A stretch of 64,000 nucleotides of DNA from Cynocephalus volans (GCF_027409185.1 NC_084469.1:99573835-99637834), one strand, 5' to 3'; positions 27,905 through 39,441 are shown, numbered from the stretch's first letter. A program made the numbers and translations. Notes: generated from the letters alone by a model not told the origin.

Positions 27905-28180
27905 TTCTGGCTGTCGGCGCTTCTCAGACTTGAGTGTGCAACCACCTCCCCCAGGGGCCTTGTCAAAAGCACATTTGGCTTCTGTAGATTTGGGGTGGCC
28001 TGAGAGCTGGCATTTCTAACAGGACTTCTGAGGGACACCAGTATCCAGGGATCCACCTCGAGAAGTGAGAGGTTTAGGAGAGTCCCGTAAGTGGGACATG
28101 CTTCAGCGAAGCCTGGCTGTGCTGTCTCTGACCCCTGGTTGTACTTCAGGCATCTGTGGACCACAGCGTTTCAAACTGCC
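27905..28180 (+). repeat. hAT-Charlie-like (MER20-like) fragment
   Basis: CTCAGACTTGAGTGTGCAAC, then GGGTGGCCTGAGAGCTGGCA and GACCACAGCGTTTCAAACTG. Assignment from memory and uncertain. Confidence 0.45.
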
Positions 28181-29318
28181 TTTCATCTTCATTCCCAGCA
28201 CTGCGTTCTGTCCGTCTGGGTTTTCCTAAGTTAAAGGATTGTGACTCAGGGTCCTAAGAGGAGGTGGAGGAGGAAGACAGGAGTGGCCAAGGGCCCGTGG
28301 AGTGAGGGCCTGGGTCAGAGAGCCATGGTAGGCAGGGAGGGGGACCGGGCCTGGGATAAGCCACTGAAGGCTCTTTTCCAGTTGAAGGAACTCAGACAAG
28401 AGGTGGGGGTGTGGGGATGGGCAGAGGAGTGGGGAGTTGGCAAGGGGGAGCTGGTTTGATGGGAGAGGCACCAAGGCCCTATTTTCTTTGTCATTCAACC
28501 CTCACGGAGGAAAGACCTTGTGGGTCAACAGCGTAAACTATGCATGCCCCAGACCATGCCAAATGGCCGGCTGCTGGCGAATTGGGGAGAGCCAGGCTCC
28601 AGAAATAGTCTGTGACAGGCCTGCAGCCTCGAGGAGAAATGCCAGAACCACCAAGTGCCCTCAGGAGAGTCTGGAATCTAGATGGGAGGGTGCATGCCTC
28701 AGCCAAAGCCAGCTTTCCCCTGCAGATTCATGTACGCTTTCTCCTTCGTCCACATAAATACAACAGAATTGCTGCATCACAAGAAAACAGCTGGATGGAT
28801 TGTTACCAAGTGTGCATGGTCTGATAGGACGTACAGGATGCATGGCAACCTGGAAATTCCCACGGGTGTAGATGTGCACACAGGCCTTTCTGAGGGACAG
28901 TGGGGTGTGTCGTTCTCTTGAGGATTCATGAGTGTTCCCTGCCCCCTGCCAAGGCCTCGAATGCCGAGGTCATGCCAGGAGTGAAGGGGGACCAATGTCC
29001 ATGTCCCTTGGATACCACACCCTTGCTTCTTGTGCCATTCTTTCTGGGGGTAGCTTTTCCCCTCTTATCATTTCCTGGGCTTGAATTCCACTTCTGTGAG
29101 CTGCCATCTCTTACTGGTCTGGACTGGACTGGGGCTGGGTGGGGGGCACACACCATTAAAGGGGTTTTCACAGGACATCTGGCTGTGGTGTGTGTGCTCT
29201 GATAGAGGAGAGGTTGGAGGTGACAAGGTAACAGACCCAGCATGACACCTCAAGGTGAACACAGAAAGTGAATAAATAAGAATCCTGCAAAGAGACATGT
29301 CAAAGATCAATATATTCC

Positions 29319-29418
29319 GGCTGGCCGGTTAGCTCAGCTGGTCAGAGCACGGTGTTATAACACCAAGGTCAAGGGTTCGGATCCCCACACTGGCCAGCAC
29401 CAAAAAAAAAAAAAAAAC
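29319..29418 (+). mobile_element. tRNA-Ile-type SINE with imperfect 15-bp target duplication
   Basis: Flanked by AGATCAATATATTCC (29304-29318) and AGATCAAGACATTCC (29419-29433), two mismatches. Confidence 0.88.
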
Positions 29419-29590
29419 AGATCAAGACATTCCAAGTCTGAGTAATGAGCAAATAGTGAAGATAAAATAAGGACGTTGTGAGAACGGGCTGGTTTCAGGT
29501 GGAAGATGGTCGGTTGTGGAGATATCTGGAGCCCAGATACACAGAAAAACAAAAGTACAAACCTTACACGTGCTTTAAATTGTTTTCTTG

Positions 29591-29690
29591 GGCTGGCCAG
29601 TTAGCTCAGTTGTTTAGAGCATGATGCTGATAACACCAAAGTCAAGGGTTCAATCCTTGTACCAGCCAGCTGCCACCCCCCGATGAAAAG
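29591..29690 (+). mobile_element. tRNA-Ile-type SINE
   Basis: Opens GGCTGGCCAGTTAGCTCAG and has the usual body; the tail is short and degraded. Confidence 0.85.
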
Positions 29691-29695
29691 TTTCT

Positions 29696-29990
29696 TCTTA
29701 AATTTTTAATGTGGTAAAATACACATTCCATAAAGTGGATCGTCTTAGCCATTTTAAGTGTGCAGTCCATGGCCTTAAGTCCATTCCCAATGTTATGCTA
29801 CCATCACCACCACCCATCTCTAGAGAGTTGTTTTGTTTGGTTTTTTGTTTTTTCTAGAGCTTTTTTTCTCCCTAGAAAGTGCAGTAAGGTTTCTTGCCAC
29901 ACCTGCCTCACTACTGCCTTGGGAACTGTGAGTAACAAACTCTTTCCAGTGGCAGTCAGATCCTGATCTGTTAGCCTCGCTACACCTGGA
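29696..29990 (-). mobile_element. L1M-type fragment, antisense
   Basis: TAATGTGGTAAAATACACAT, GCCATTTTAAGTGTGCAGTC and ATGCTACCATCACCACCACC are standard antisense old-L1 3' phrases. Confidence 0.6.
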
Positions 29991-30006
29991 TTATTATTAT
30001 AATAAA

Positions 30007-30008
<2 letters not shown>

Positions 30009-30042
<34 letters not shown>
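30009..30042 (+). repeat. (TA)n microsatellite
   Basis: About 17 TA units between the target site and the SINE poly(T). Confidence 0.9.
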
Positions 30043-30059
<17 letters not shown>

Positions 30060-30189
30060 GTCGTTTTTTCGTGACCGGCACTCAGCCAGTGAGTGCACCG
30101 GTCATTCCTATATAGGATCCGAACCCGCGGCGGGAGCGTCGCCGCGCCCCCAGCGCAGCACTCTACCAAGTGCGCCACGGGCTCGGCCC
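30014..30189 (-). mobile_element. Young-type dimeric SINE with (TA)n/(T)n tail
   Basis: In sense direction it starts GGGCCGAGCCCGTGGCGCAC and has a BamHI-like GGATCCTATATAGGA linker and a shortened right half. The direct repeat ATAAACCTATAT (30002-30013 and 30190-30201) encloses both the element and the (TA)n tract, so the microsatellite belongs to the insertion. Confidence 0.88.
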
Positions 30190-30488
30190 ATAAACCTATA
30201 TTTTAAAACACCTTGGGATGTCTTTTTGTGTCCCCCCACCCCCCCAGGAGGCAGGGCAGCTCCAGAAGTTTCTTCCATAATCCTCCCAATGCAGAGAACA
30301 CGGCCAGGCCAGACACACCCAGAGCCAAGTCTGCAGCAGGCTGCCATTTAAACCCTGACTCAGGAGAGATGCTTAGGATTCTTGCATCTATGGGGAAGTT
30401 CACGAAAAGAAACAAAACTAAAAGCCAAAGCCAACCCTAGGATTCTGCTATTAGTGCTCCTTGAAAACCAATTAAACTTGTCACTTAG

Positions 30489-30603
30489 GTTTTTGTGTGT
30501 TTGTTTGTTTGTCTTTAATGTAGCTAGTCAGTACAGGGATCTAAACCCTTGACCTTGGTGTTATAACACTGTGTTGTAACCAACTGAGCTAACCAGGCAG
30601 TCA
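30489..30603 (-). mobile_element. tRNA-Ile-type SINE, antisense
   Basis: Contains AACCCTTGACCTTGGTGTTA and AACTGAGCTAACC. Flanks share TGTCACTT. Confidence 0.85.
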
Positions 30604-31782
30604 GTCCTGTCACTTGTATGTTTGGAACTGTCCTTACTGAGAGAACAAAGCCAGAAAGGATCCCCTCTAGTGTGACAAACTTACTTCCTGACAGAATTTC
30701 AAACTTAAGGGCTCAAAAATTTAGGAAAAAAAAGAAAAGAAACTTACAGGCTTAAGAAAAACAATTGTCCACTCAAAGCTTGTTTCAGTAAGAAATCCCG
30801 GGGGAGGATGTCATCCTGCAAGAATCTTTCCTGGGACTTGCAGAGCTTTGGGCTGTCTCCCCAGTTGACACTTCATCAATGTCACTCTTGTTGGGGCCAT
30901 CAGAGGTCAAGGTCACTGTCAGAATGGGGATGGGGGGAAGAACAAGACCAGGAAGGATGGTCAGAGGCAAGAGCCAGTTGGAATTCTCTGGTGGATGCAA
31001 ACACGTTTTCCTCAGAATTTGGAGGACTGCTGGGTTTACCCCTAGTACTGTGGGCTCCAGGGACCTGCAGCAGGTGAGGGGAGGAGAGGGAAAGGGCAGG
31101 AAGCTGTGGGCAGCTGGTTCTTTCAGGGGACAGGCTGTGGACAGGAATGGGGGACACTCTCCTGCTGGCTTCATTCCCTCACGAGACAGAGAAGTTGGCA
31201 GAAATCTTGAGCTCGAGTTTGTTCATTCATTCTATCTTTCATTCATCCAACAAAGAGAGGGCATACCAAAAGCCCCAGGAATGTAACTCAGGGCTCTTGG
31301 CTTCTCTCTGGTGCCCTGTCACTGCCCGTGAGTTCCACTAGCCTCAAGCATCGAGAGGATGGAGGCCTATGTCCCCATCCTCCACGATGACCACAGCTTT
31401 AGCCATCAGTGTCCAGCTTGGGGTCCAGGCTCCACAAATCCTGAGTGAGTGAAGCCCATTCCAGACCCTTCCTCCTGAATCTTCTCAGTTTCCGATGGGG
31501 TTTCTCTGGTGACTGCAGAGCATGAAGAACAGGGGATCGCAGCTGAGGAACCTCCAGCCAGCCCTGCCTAATGCTCTTTTGAGAACTCTGAATGTCCTCC
31601 TTGGAGCAAGGCCTGAGTGGAGTGGGGTGACCCCTCATTTGCCTGGCCCTGTGCTGAGATACGATGGGTTTTCATAGCAGTCATCTGACCAGGGAGTATT
31701 GCTTTCATTTTCCAGGAGAGGAACCAAAGCTTACAAAGGGACCACGCTGGAGGTGCAGGTGGGATTCTGACCTAGATTGGTT

Positions 31783-32273
31783 ATGTAGACAGAATCGTGG
31801 CCTCCAATTATGTCCACGTCCTAATTCCTGGAACCTATGAATATGTCACCTCACATGTCAAAAGACTTTGCAGATGGGATTAAGTCAAGGATATGGAGGT
31901 GGGGAAATGGCTATATTATATGAGGTGGGCCCAAAGTCCTCACAAGGGTCCTTATAGAAAAGAGGTAGAGGGAGCTTTGACAACAGACACAGAAGCAATG
32001 TGGCCACAGAAGCCAGATGCTGCACTGCTGATGGAGGAAGGAGGAGCCAGAATGCAAGGAATGTAGCTCTAGAAGCTGGAAAAGGCAAGGAGATGGATTC
32101 TCTCCTGGAACTGCCCGAGGGAGAGCGGCCCTGCAGACATCTTGATTTCAGTCCAGTGAAACTGATTTCAAACTTCAGACCCCAGAACAGTAAAAGGATA
32201 AACATATGCTGTTGTAAGCCACCAAGTTTGCGGTAACTTGTTACAGCAGCAATAGGAAACTTACAAACTGGTC
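31783..32273 (+). mobile_element. MLT1-type (MaLR) solo LTR, sense
   Basis: ATGTCCACGTCCTAATTCCT, ACTTTGCAGATGGGATTAAG, GAAGCTGGAAAAGGCAAGGA and the terminal TTACAGCAGCAATAGGAAAC follow the MaLR LTR consensus. No internal genes. Confidence 0.72.
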
Positions 32274-32530
32274 AGTAGGCTCCAAAGCCCTCCTGTTCAT
32301 TTGCCTTTTATCCTGGGTTGTAACAAAACAGCTGTGTGGGTCTTTGTGCCATAAGATAGAAGTTATAAAGCTGGCATCCCCAGGGCTGATTTCCTTCAAT
32401 CCAACAATTCTATAGGGTAAATAATATTGATTATACATATTTGTGGGGTACATGGGCTCTATGTACTTTACAGATAAGTCAGCTCTACCAAGAGGTCAGG
32501 CTTGGTCCTTCAGAAGGTCCAGTTGCCTTA

Positions 32531-32702
32531 GGGCCGGCCCGTGGCTCACTTGGGAGAGTGTGGTGCTGATAACACCAAGGCCACGGGTTTGGATCCTATA
32601 TAGGGATGGCCGGTTAGCTCACTGGGTGAGCGTGGTGCTGACAACACCAAGTCAAAGGTTAAGATCTCCTTACCGGTCATCTTTAAAAAACAAACAAAAA
32701 AG
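32531..32702 (+). mobile_element. Dimeric tRNA-type SINE
   Basis: Left unit GGGCCGGCCCGTGGCTCAC, linker CCTATATAGGGATGGCC, right unit with GACAACACCAAGTCAAAGG, end TTACCGGTCATCTTT plus an A-tail. Confidence 0.9.
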
Positions 32703-33261
32703 AAGGTCGTATTGCCTTATAGGATCTGTGTCTACTGCCTGCTGACCATTCCCACCCATATCCTAAATAGACTCTGAGAAGTGTGAATAATTGAAAGAAG
32801 AGAGATGATGTTCTCATGGGGGAAGTTTTCCTGCCAACCCCAAAAAGAAAGGCCACACTGTGGCCCCAAAGAGCCTGGAACCAGGGACCACCTGGAGGAT
32901 CCGGGAGCCCTTCCTGATTGCCCACAGGCCCAGGACCTGCACAGTGGGGAGCTGCCGGTTCTCTGTGTACATGGGAGTGTCTGGAGGGCTGATTGAAGGC
33001 GGTTTCATAGTGGACTGTCCCATCTTCCCTTCAAGGTTAAGGGCAGGCTCCAAAGTCACGCAGTCAACCACCATGTTCTCTCCACCTGTCTCCTGGCTTC
33101 TCACCAGGCCCATCTGCCAAGTCACCTAGTTTAAGACACTGCTGTCTCTCTCCTTGGGGACCACAGAAGCCTCCTCACTGCAGCCAGAGGGACCTTTCAA
33201 AACAGAACTGACCATATCCCTCGCATGACACCCCTCCAAGCTGTTTAAAACTTTCCAGTGA

Positions 33262-33355
33262 GGCTGGCTTGTTAATTCAGTTGGATAGAGCACGGTGTTG
33301 GTAATACCAAGTCAAGGGTTTGGATCCCCACACTGGCCAGCTACCAAAAACAAAA
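33262..33355 (+). mobile_element. tRNA-Ile-type SINE
   Basis: Opens GGCTGGCTTGTTAATTCAG; flanks share an imperfect AACTYTCCA duplication. Confidence 0.85.
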
Positions 33356-33399
33356 ACTCTCCAACAAGTTGAAAACTTCTATGTGGACATATCCACACA

Positions 33400-34055
33400 G
33401 AAACCTGTGTGTGGATGTTTCTAGCAGCTTTATTCAACATTGCCAAAACTTGGAAGCGACCAAGATGTCCTTCAGTAAGTGAATGGATAAGGAAACTGGT
33501 ACATCCAGTCAATGACTATTATTCAGTGCTAGAAAGAAATGAGCTCTCAAGTCATGAAAAGACATGGAGGACCTGAAATGCATATTACTAAGTGAAAGAA
33601 GCCAATCTGAAAAGGTTACATACTGTATAATTCAAACTATATGACATTCTAGAACCAGCTAAACTATGGAGACAATAAAACGATTAGTCGTTGCCAGGGA
33701 GGGGTTGGGGGGAAGGAAAGAGGCATGAGTAGGCGGAGCACAGAGGATTCTCAGGGCAGTGAAACTTCTTTGTATGATCCTATAATGGTGGACGCATGTC
33801 ATTTGTACATTTGTCCAAATTCATAGACTGTACAACACCAAGAGTGAACCCTAATGTACAATATGGACTCTGGGTGACAATGACATGTCAGTGTAGGTTC
33901 ATCCTCTGTAACCAATGCACCACTCTGGTGGGGGATGTTGATAATGGGGGAGGCAGTGAGTATTTGGGAAATCTCTGTACCTCCTGCTCAATTTTGCTGT
34001 GAACCTAAAGCTGCTCTACAAAATATATACTTAAAACAACAGCAACAACAAAACT
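33400..34055 (+). mobile_element. L1M-type LINE 3' end, sense
   Basis: CAACATTGCCAAAACTTGGA, AAATGCATATTACTAAGTGA, GGGGATGTTGATAATGGGGG and AATTTTGCTGTGAACCTAAA are the well-known old-L1 3' phrases. Confidence 0.8.
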
Positions 34056-34524
34056 CTCCACGGCTCCTGGTTGCTCTCATTATAGAGTCTTCAATGTGGC
34101 TATGCTGCTCCCCGCCCCTGCGGTGGTCTGGTCCCCATCTAACCTCTCCAGCCAAGCTCCGTTGCTCCTCCCTGACGTTGACATGGGCTGTCGTTCCCTG
34201 GCCCTGAAACCTCACACGTCTAGCTGCCCTTTAGAGCTTCTCTCAAACACCTTCAATCCCCCCCAGCAAAGCCCTAGAGGTGTTGAACTCTGGGGGCACT
34301 TTGTTTCCCTGCCTATAAAATGGGGAATAATACTGCCAACCTCACGACTCCACACTGCTAAACTTGACTGGCTTTTTAAAAAATGAAATACTGATGATCT
34401 CCCAGATTTTGAGGAGGAGCCAACGCCTGCCAGACCTGCAGACCTTGCCTCCACACCACCCTGCCCATGGTGGCCAAGTGCAGGGACAAAGGCTCTGCCC
34501 TAGCCTAGGGACAGCCACACTCTC

Positions 34525-34740
34525 TTCTGCACACTAGCTGTGTGGCCGTGGGCAACCCCCTCCCCCTCTGGAAGATTCAGATGCCTCATTTGTACAAGAG
34601 AGCTAATGATAGCCCCTGCCTCCAAGGGTGGTCGGGAAGGCAATCAATGAGATGTGGCTTCCTAGGGCCAGGCATACGCCCTGGCACAGAGGAGACGGGC
34701 ACCCAGTGCCAGCAACTATTATTGTACCTTGAGAAGACAT
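34525..34740 (+). repeat. MIR fragment
   Basis: CTAGCTGTGTGGCCGTGGGC, ATGCCTCATTTGTACAAGAG and GCCAGCAACTATTATTGTAC fit MIR. Confidence 0.65.
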
Positions 34741-34934
34741 CCAGAGACGCAGGAGTCAGCTGGGTAGAAGGAGCAGGAGTGGAAAGGAAGCCAGACAGAA
34801 GGCAGACAGATGGCGGAGGTCTGTGGGCAGAAGCTGTAAACCTGATGGAAGAGGCAAAGAGGCTGCCGCTGTCTTCCTTTGCTAGGGCTGCCGTCATGAA
34901 ATACCACCCACGGGGTGGCTTACACAACTGTAAT

Positions 34935-35036
34935 TTCTTTCTTTGTGGCTGGCTGGTACTGGGATCTGGGATCCAAACCCTTGACCTCAGTGTTATAAGG
35001 CTGCCATCTAATCAACTGAGCTAACCAGCCAGCCCA
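34935..35036 (-). mobile_element. tRNA-Ile-type SINE with perfect 14-bp target duplication
   Basis: TACACAACTGTAAT flanks it at 34921-34934 and 35037-35050, inside the MLT1 LTR. Confidence 0.92.
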
Positions 35037-35270
35037 TACACAACTGTAATATGTGTCAGGTTTCTGGAGGGTGGAAATCCAAGATCGAGGTGTGGGCAAG
35101 GTTGGTTTCTTCTGAGGCCTCACTCCTTGGTGTGTAGACAGCCGTCTTCTCCCTTTGTCCTCACGTGGTTGTCCCTCCATGCATGTCTGTGTCCTAATCT
35201 CCTCTTCAAATAAGGACACCAGTCAGAATGGATTAGGACTCATCCTAATGACCTTATTTAACCTAAATTA

Positions 35271-35373
35271 CCTCTTTTTTCTTTTGGCGGCTGCCTGGTA
35301 CAGGGATTGATCCCTGGACCTTGGTGTTATTGGCACCACGCTGTAACCAAGGGAGCTAACTCACCAGTCCCTC
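35271..35373 (-). mobile_element. tRNA-Ile-type SINE, antisense
   Basis: TGATCCCTGGACCTTGGTGT and GGAGCTAACTCACCAG identify a diverged copy. Flanks share CCTCTTT. Confidence 0.8.
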
Positions 35374-35402
35374 TAAACTGCCTCTTTAAAAGCCTCATCT
35401 CC

Positions 35403-35575
35403 TGGTTGGCCCGTGGCTCACTCAGGAGAATGTGGTGCTGATAACTCCAAGGCCACGGGTTCGGATCCCATATAGGGATGGCCGGTTAGCTCACTGGGTG
35501 AGCATGGTGCTGACAACACTAAGCCAAGGGTTAAGATGCCTTACCAGTCATCTTTAAAAAAAAAAAAAACGAAAG
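35403..35575 (+). mobile_element. Dimeric tRNA-type SINE with 11-bp target duplication
   Basis: GCCTCATCTCC flanks it at 35392-35402 and 35576-35586. Left and right units are joined by CCCATATAGGGATGGCC. Confidence 0.9.
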
Positions 35576-36055
35576 GCCTCATCTCCAAATACAGCTACAT
35601 TCTGAGGTACTGGGAGATAGGACTTCAACATATGAAATTGGGGGGATGCAATTCAGTCCATAACAGCTATCAAGGGGGTTGTTGGGAGAATAAGAGCAGG
35701 AAGAGCCAGTAGCAACAGGCTCCTCTTGTTCATGGTGAGCCTGCTGCATGATCCAGTCTCTGAGAGGCCCGAGGGATGGGTCCAGTCTCTCCCCAAGGCC
35801 TAGCTGCATGGTTTAGTTGTCCATTTCCCTGGTTTTTGTTCTTTGCAGCCAGAAAGGACCAAATTAAGCCAGTACACAAAACAGCCAGCACACTGCCCAG
35901 CCTACTAAGAGCTCAATAAATCATAGCTATTATTGTTATTAAGATCACTTGGTCAGCAACATTCACATCAGAAAAAACAGCATTTAGGTAAAAAAGATGA
36001 AGAACCTGATTATATAATAATAAACATTACAATAAAAACCAGAGACACAGCATGA

Positions 36056-36400
36056 TTTCATTTAATTTTTTATTGAAACATATTCAGTTGTACATATCTG
36101 TGGGGTACAGTGTTGAACATCAGTACCTGCGTGCAATATGCGATGCTCAAATCAAGATAATTACTATATTCAATATTACACAATGTAATCATTTTTCGTG
36201 GCCCTTAACCAATTTCTTGCTAACTCCCCCTTCCCCTCCTCCTTTCCCACCTCTGGTGGCCTCAATTCTTTTCTCTCCTTTTGAAAGTACAACGAATTAT
36301 TGTGATTGTTGTGTCTTTCTTTCTTTTTTAGTTTACTGGTTTATTTATTTTTAGCTCCCACTTATGAGTGAGGATGTGTGGTATTTCTCTTTCAGACACA
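36056..36400 (-). mobile_element. L1 3' end, antisense
   Basis: TTTTTATTGAAACATATTCA, CATATCTGTGGGGTACAGTG and AGCTCCCACTTATGAGTGAG are antisense L1 (L1MA/L1PA-like) 3' sequences. Confidence 0.75.
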
Positions 36401-36639
36401 GCATTATTAAACCTATATGCTTCACAAAATATAACAACAAAATGGGTGGGGGATTAATGTTAGAAAGAGAAGAAATGGAGAGAAACGTTAATCGCTGTGA
36501 GAGAATCTAGCATCACGCTATGGCAAATTGAGTGTATGAAAAAGAAATAATGATATAGAGAATGTGAATGCTGTAATTAATGAAATAAATGATTCAAATA
36601 GCAATGTTTGCACCTTACAGATAATAAGTAGGCTTTAAG

Positions 36640-37160
36640 AAAAATAAACTTACTATTTTGGAAAAGTTAGATTTAAAGTTCCCATATACCTCTCATCCAG
36701 TTTTCCCTATTAGTAACATCTTAGAGTAGCATGGTACATTTGTTATGATTAGTGAACCAGTACTGATACATTATAATTAACCAAAGTCCATACTTTTATT
36801 CAGATTTCTTCAATTTTTCCCTAATGTCTCATTTTCTGTCCCCAGATCCCACATGACATTTAGTCATCCCATCTCCTTAAGCCCCTGTTGGCTGTGACAG
36901 TTCCTCAGACTTTTCTTGTTTTGGATGCTCTTGACAATTTTGAAGAAGATTGGTCAGGTATTTAGTAGAATGTCCCTTAATCTGATTTTGTCTGATGTTT
37001 TTCTCATGATTAAACTAGGGTGAGGGGTTTGGAGAGGAAGATCACAGAGGCAAAGGGCCCTTCTCATCACCTCTTATTCAGGGTCAAAGGGACATATCAA
37101 CATGAGTAATCATGGGTGATATGAGGCTTTATCTTCTTCAAGTTTTCAAGGAACAGTAAC
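36640..37160 (-). mobile_element. L1M-type fragment, antisense
   Basis: TGAACCAGTACTGATACATT, ATGTCTCATTTTCTGTCCCC and GGAGAGGAAGATCACAGAGG are antisense old-L1 phrases. Confidence 0.6.
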
Positions 37161-37878
37161 AAAAACATGATAACATACTAAGGCCAAGAAGGAAATCTCG
37201 AAACACATAAAGATAGAGACTCTCCAGGTCCCAGGTTCTGTTATGGTGCAACTATAACAAAAAAAAGCTGGAGTTATCACCAATTCCCCAGTCTCACCCT
37301 CCCCAGGCTGTATCATCAAATCCCTCTAAAACTTAAGAAAAGTGGTGGTGGGGCTCTAAGGTGGCCCCCATAAATCCCACCTCCTGTATTTATGCCCTAG
37401 AATGGGCCTCTCCCCCTGACAGTGGGCAGGACCTAGTGACTCCATTTTATCTAATAGCCTATGACAAAGTTGATATGATGTCACTTCCAATATTAGGTTA
37501 CAAAAGACCATGGACCTCTGTCTAGCCAGCCCTCTCTTGCCCCCTCCCTCACTCATGACATGTTGTACTTTGCCACATGGCCACGTGACAAAGAACAGAG
37601 GTGGGACAGCAGCCAGCAGTCAGCAACTGAAGCCCTTCACCCGACAGCCGGCAAAGTGCCAAGTCCTGCCAACGACAATGTGAGTGAGTGATCTTGGTGC
37701 AGATACTCCCCCTTGAGCCTTGAAGACCACAGCTCCGCCCAACACCTTGCCTGTAAATTTGTGAGGCTCCTGGATGAGACAGGGGATAAGCTGGATCAAA
37801 CCCAGATTCCTGACCCACAGGAACTATGAAAGAATATCCATTGTTTTAAGCCATTAAGTTTTAAAAAATAATTTTATT

Positions 37879-38033
37879 GGGCTGACCTCGCGGCGCACTC
37901 CGGAGAGTACGGCGCTGGGAGTGCGGTAGCGCTCCCGCTGCGGGTTCGGATCCTATATAAGGATGGCCAGTGCGCTCACTGGCTGAGCGAGGTGCGGCCG
38001 GTCACAAAAAGACAAAAAAAATAATAATAATAA
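37879..38033 (+). mobile_element. Young-type dimeric SINE, inserted at the L1 end
   Basis: GGGCTGACCTCGCGGCGCAC, CGGGTTCGGATCCTATATAA and an (AAT)n-rich tail. Flanks share an imperfect AATAATTTTATTG. Confidence 0.87.
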
Positions 38034-38390
38034 TAATGTTATTGCAGTAAAATTGATGTATTTAAAAATCCTACATCTATTTAATGTACACAACTTGGTG
38101 AGTTTGGACGTGGGCATACACCCATAAAGCCATCACAATCAAGATGATAGATATCATCTCAAAAATTTTGTGTCCCCCTCTTTTTTCTAGGGGGGAGGGG
38201 CAGTACAAACACAACATGAGATCTACCCTCTTAACAAATTTTTAAAGTGCACAATACAATATTAACTACAGACACAATGTTGTACAGCAGATCTCCAGAA
38301 CATATTCATCTTACATATCTGAAACTTTATACCCGTTGATCAGTAACCTCCCATTCCTCCAGCCCCTGGCAACCACCGTTCTACTCTCTG
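38034..38390 (-). mobile_element. L1M-type fragment, antisense, inserted in an LTR
   Basis: Bounded by near-identical 17-bp copies TTAARCCATTAAGTTTT (37846-37862 and 38391-38407). Contains ACACCCATAAAGCCATCACA and CAGCCCCTGGCAACCACCGT. Confidence 0.7.
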
Positions 38391-38642
38391 TTAAACCATT
38401 AAGTTTTGGGGTAATCTGTCACATAGCAGTAGATAAATACTGTTACAGAGCACAGTTCCAGCTGCCTGCCCCCTTTCAAAAACAAACCACTCAAAAGTCA
38501 AATGTTGGTGATAATGGAAGTCAGCTTTTATTCAGGAATCCCAGTGACCTGAGGAGAGATGTGAGGCTAACCCATCTCTCTGGTAAACCTTAAGGAGAAC
38601 GGCCAGGCTAAAGCCATCTCCAAGACTCAGATTTACTGAGGG

Positions 38643-38826
38643 TTTTCTTTTTTTTTCTTTTTTTTAAAAAAAAGATGACTGGTAAGGGGATCTTAACCCT
38701 TGTCTTGGTGTTGTCAGCACCATGCTCTCCCAAGTGAGCTAACCAGCCATCCCTATATAGGATCCGAACCCATGGCCTTGGTGTTATCAGCACTGCACTC
38801 TCCTGAGTGAGCCATGGGCCAGCCCC
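38643..38826 (-). mobile_element. Dimeric tRNA-type SINE, antisense
   Basis: AAGATGACTGGTAAGGGGAT begins the antisense right unit; AGTGAGCCATGGGCCAGCCC ends the left unit. Flanks share TACTGAGGG (38634-38642, 38827-38835). Confidence 0.9.
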
Positions 38827-39336
38827 TACTGAGGGGTTTTAAAAGAGGGGATTGAGGGAGTGGAATGTGGGAAATGAAAAGCAGGAGGGAAGGGGATGTG
38901 AGCTGAAGGGGCTCCGTGCAAGGAGTCAGGTGCAAAGTCTTGCCAAGACTCTATCTGGTTTCTGTTCCCATCTTTGCTGTTGTCTCAGGGTCTGGATAGT
39001 ACACGCCTCCTGGCAAGTCTGCAGCTTCAGGCTGGAAAATAACTTTACATTCATGCAAATAATGTCATTTTGCCCCATAACCAAGGTTCAAAATATCAAA
39101 TAACCATGGGAAAAGAGAGAACTCAGAGAAATGCATGCCAAGGAAAAAGAAAACTGTGTTTAAAAATTTGCCTACAGCCCATGCAGTTTTAGGTCCCAAC
39201 ATCGCTTCAGTACTGCTTACTTACTCCAACAATAATACAAAGAGTCTGTGACCATCCTAGCCCCAAATCTCACCCCTCTTGGATGCACGCACTCCCAGGA
39301 ACAGTCTCTGGATGCTTCTCCAAAGGGTGGCTCCTG

Positions 39337-39441
39337 GGCTGGCCAGTTAGCGCAGTTGGTTAGAGTGCGGTGTTGTAGCACCAAGGTCAAGGGATTGGAT
39401 CCCTGCACTGGCCAGCTGCCAAAAAATAAATAAACAAAAAA
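39337..39441 (+). mobile_element. tRNA-Ile-type SINE
   Basis: Opens GGGCTGGCCAGTTAGCGCAG and ends CTGGCCAGCTGCC plus an A-rich tail. Confidence 0.88.

Larger units (their letters stand above)
34878..35668 (-). mobile_element. MLT1-type LTR split by three SINE insertions
   Basis: LTR pieces GCTAGGGCTGCCGTCATGAA, AATAAGGACACCAGTCAGAA, ACATTCTGAGGTACTGGGAG and GGATGCAATTCAGTCCATAA are collinear with an antisense MLT1. They are separated by SINEs at 34935-35036, 35271-35373 and 35403-35575. Confidence 0.82.
37370..38460 (+). mobile_element. MaLR-like LTR split by an L1 insertion
   Basis: The LTR runs to about 37862 and resumes near 38391 (GGTAATCTGTCACATAGCAG, then TAGATAAATACTG). Its left part contains TATGATGTCACTTCCAATAT and GATTCCTGACCCACAGGAAC. 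No retroviral genes are visible. Confidence 0.6.
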
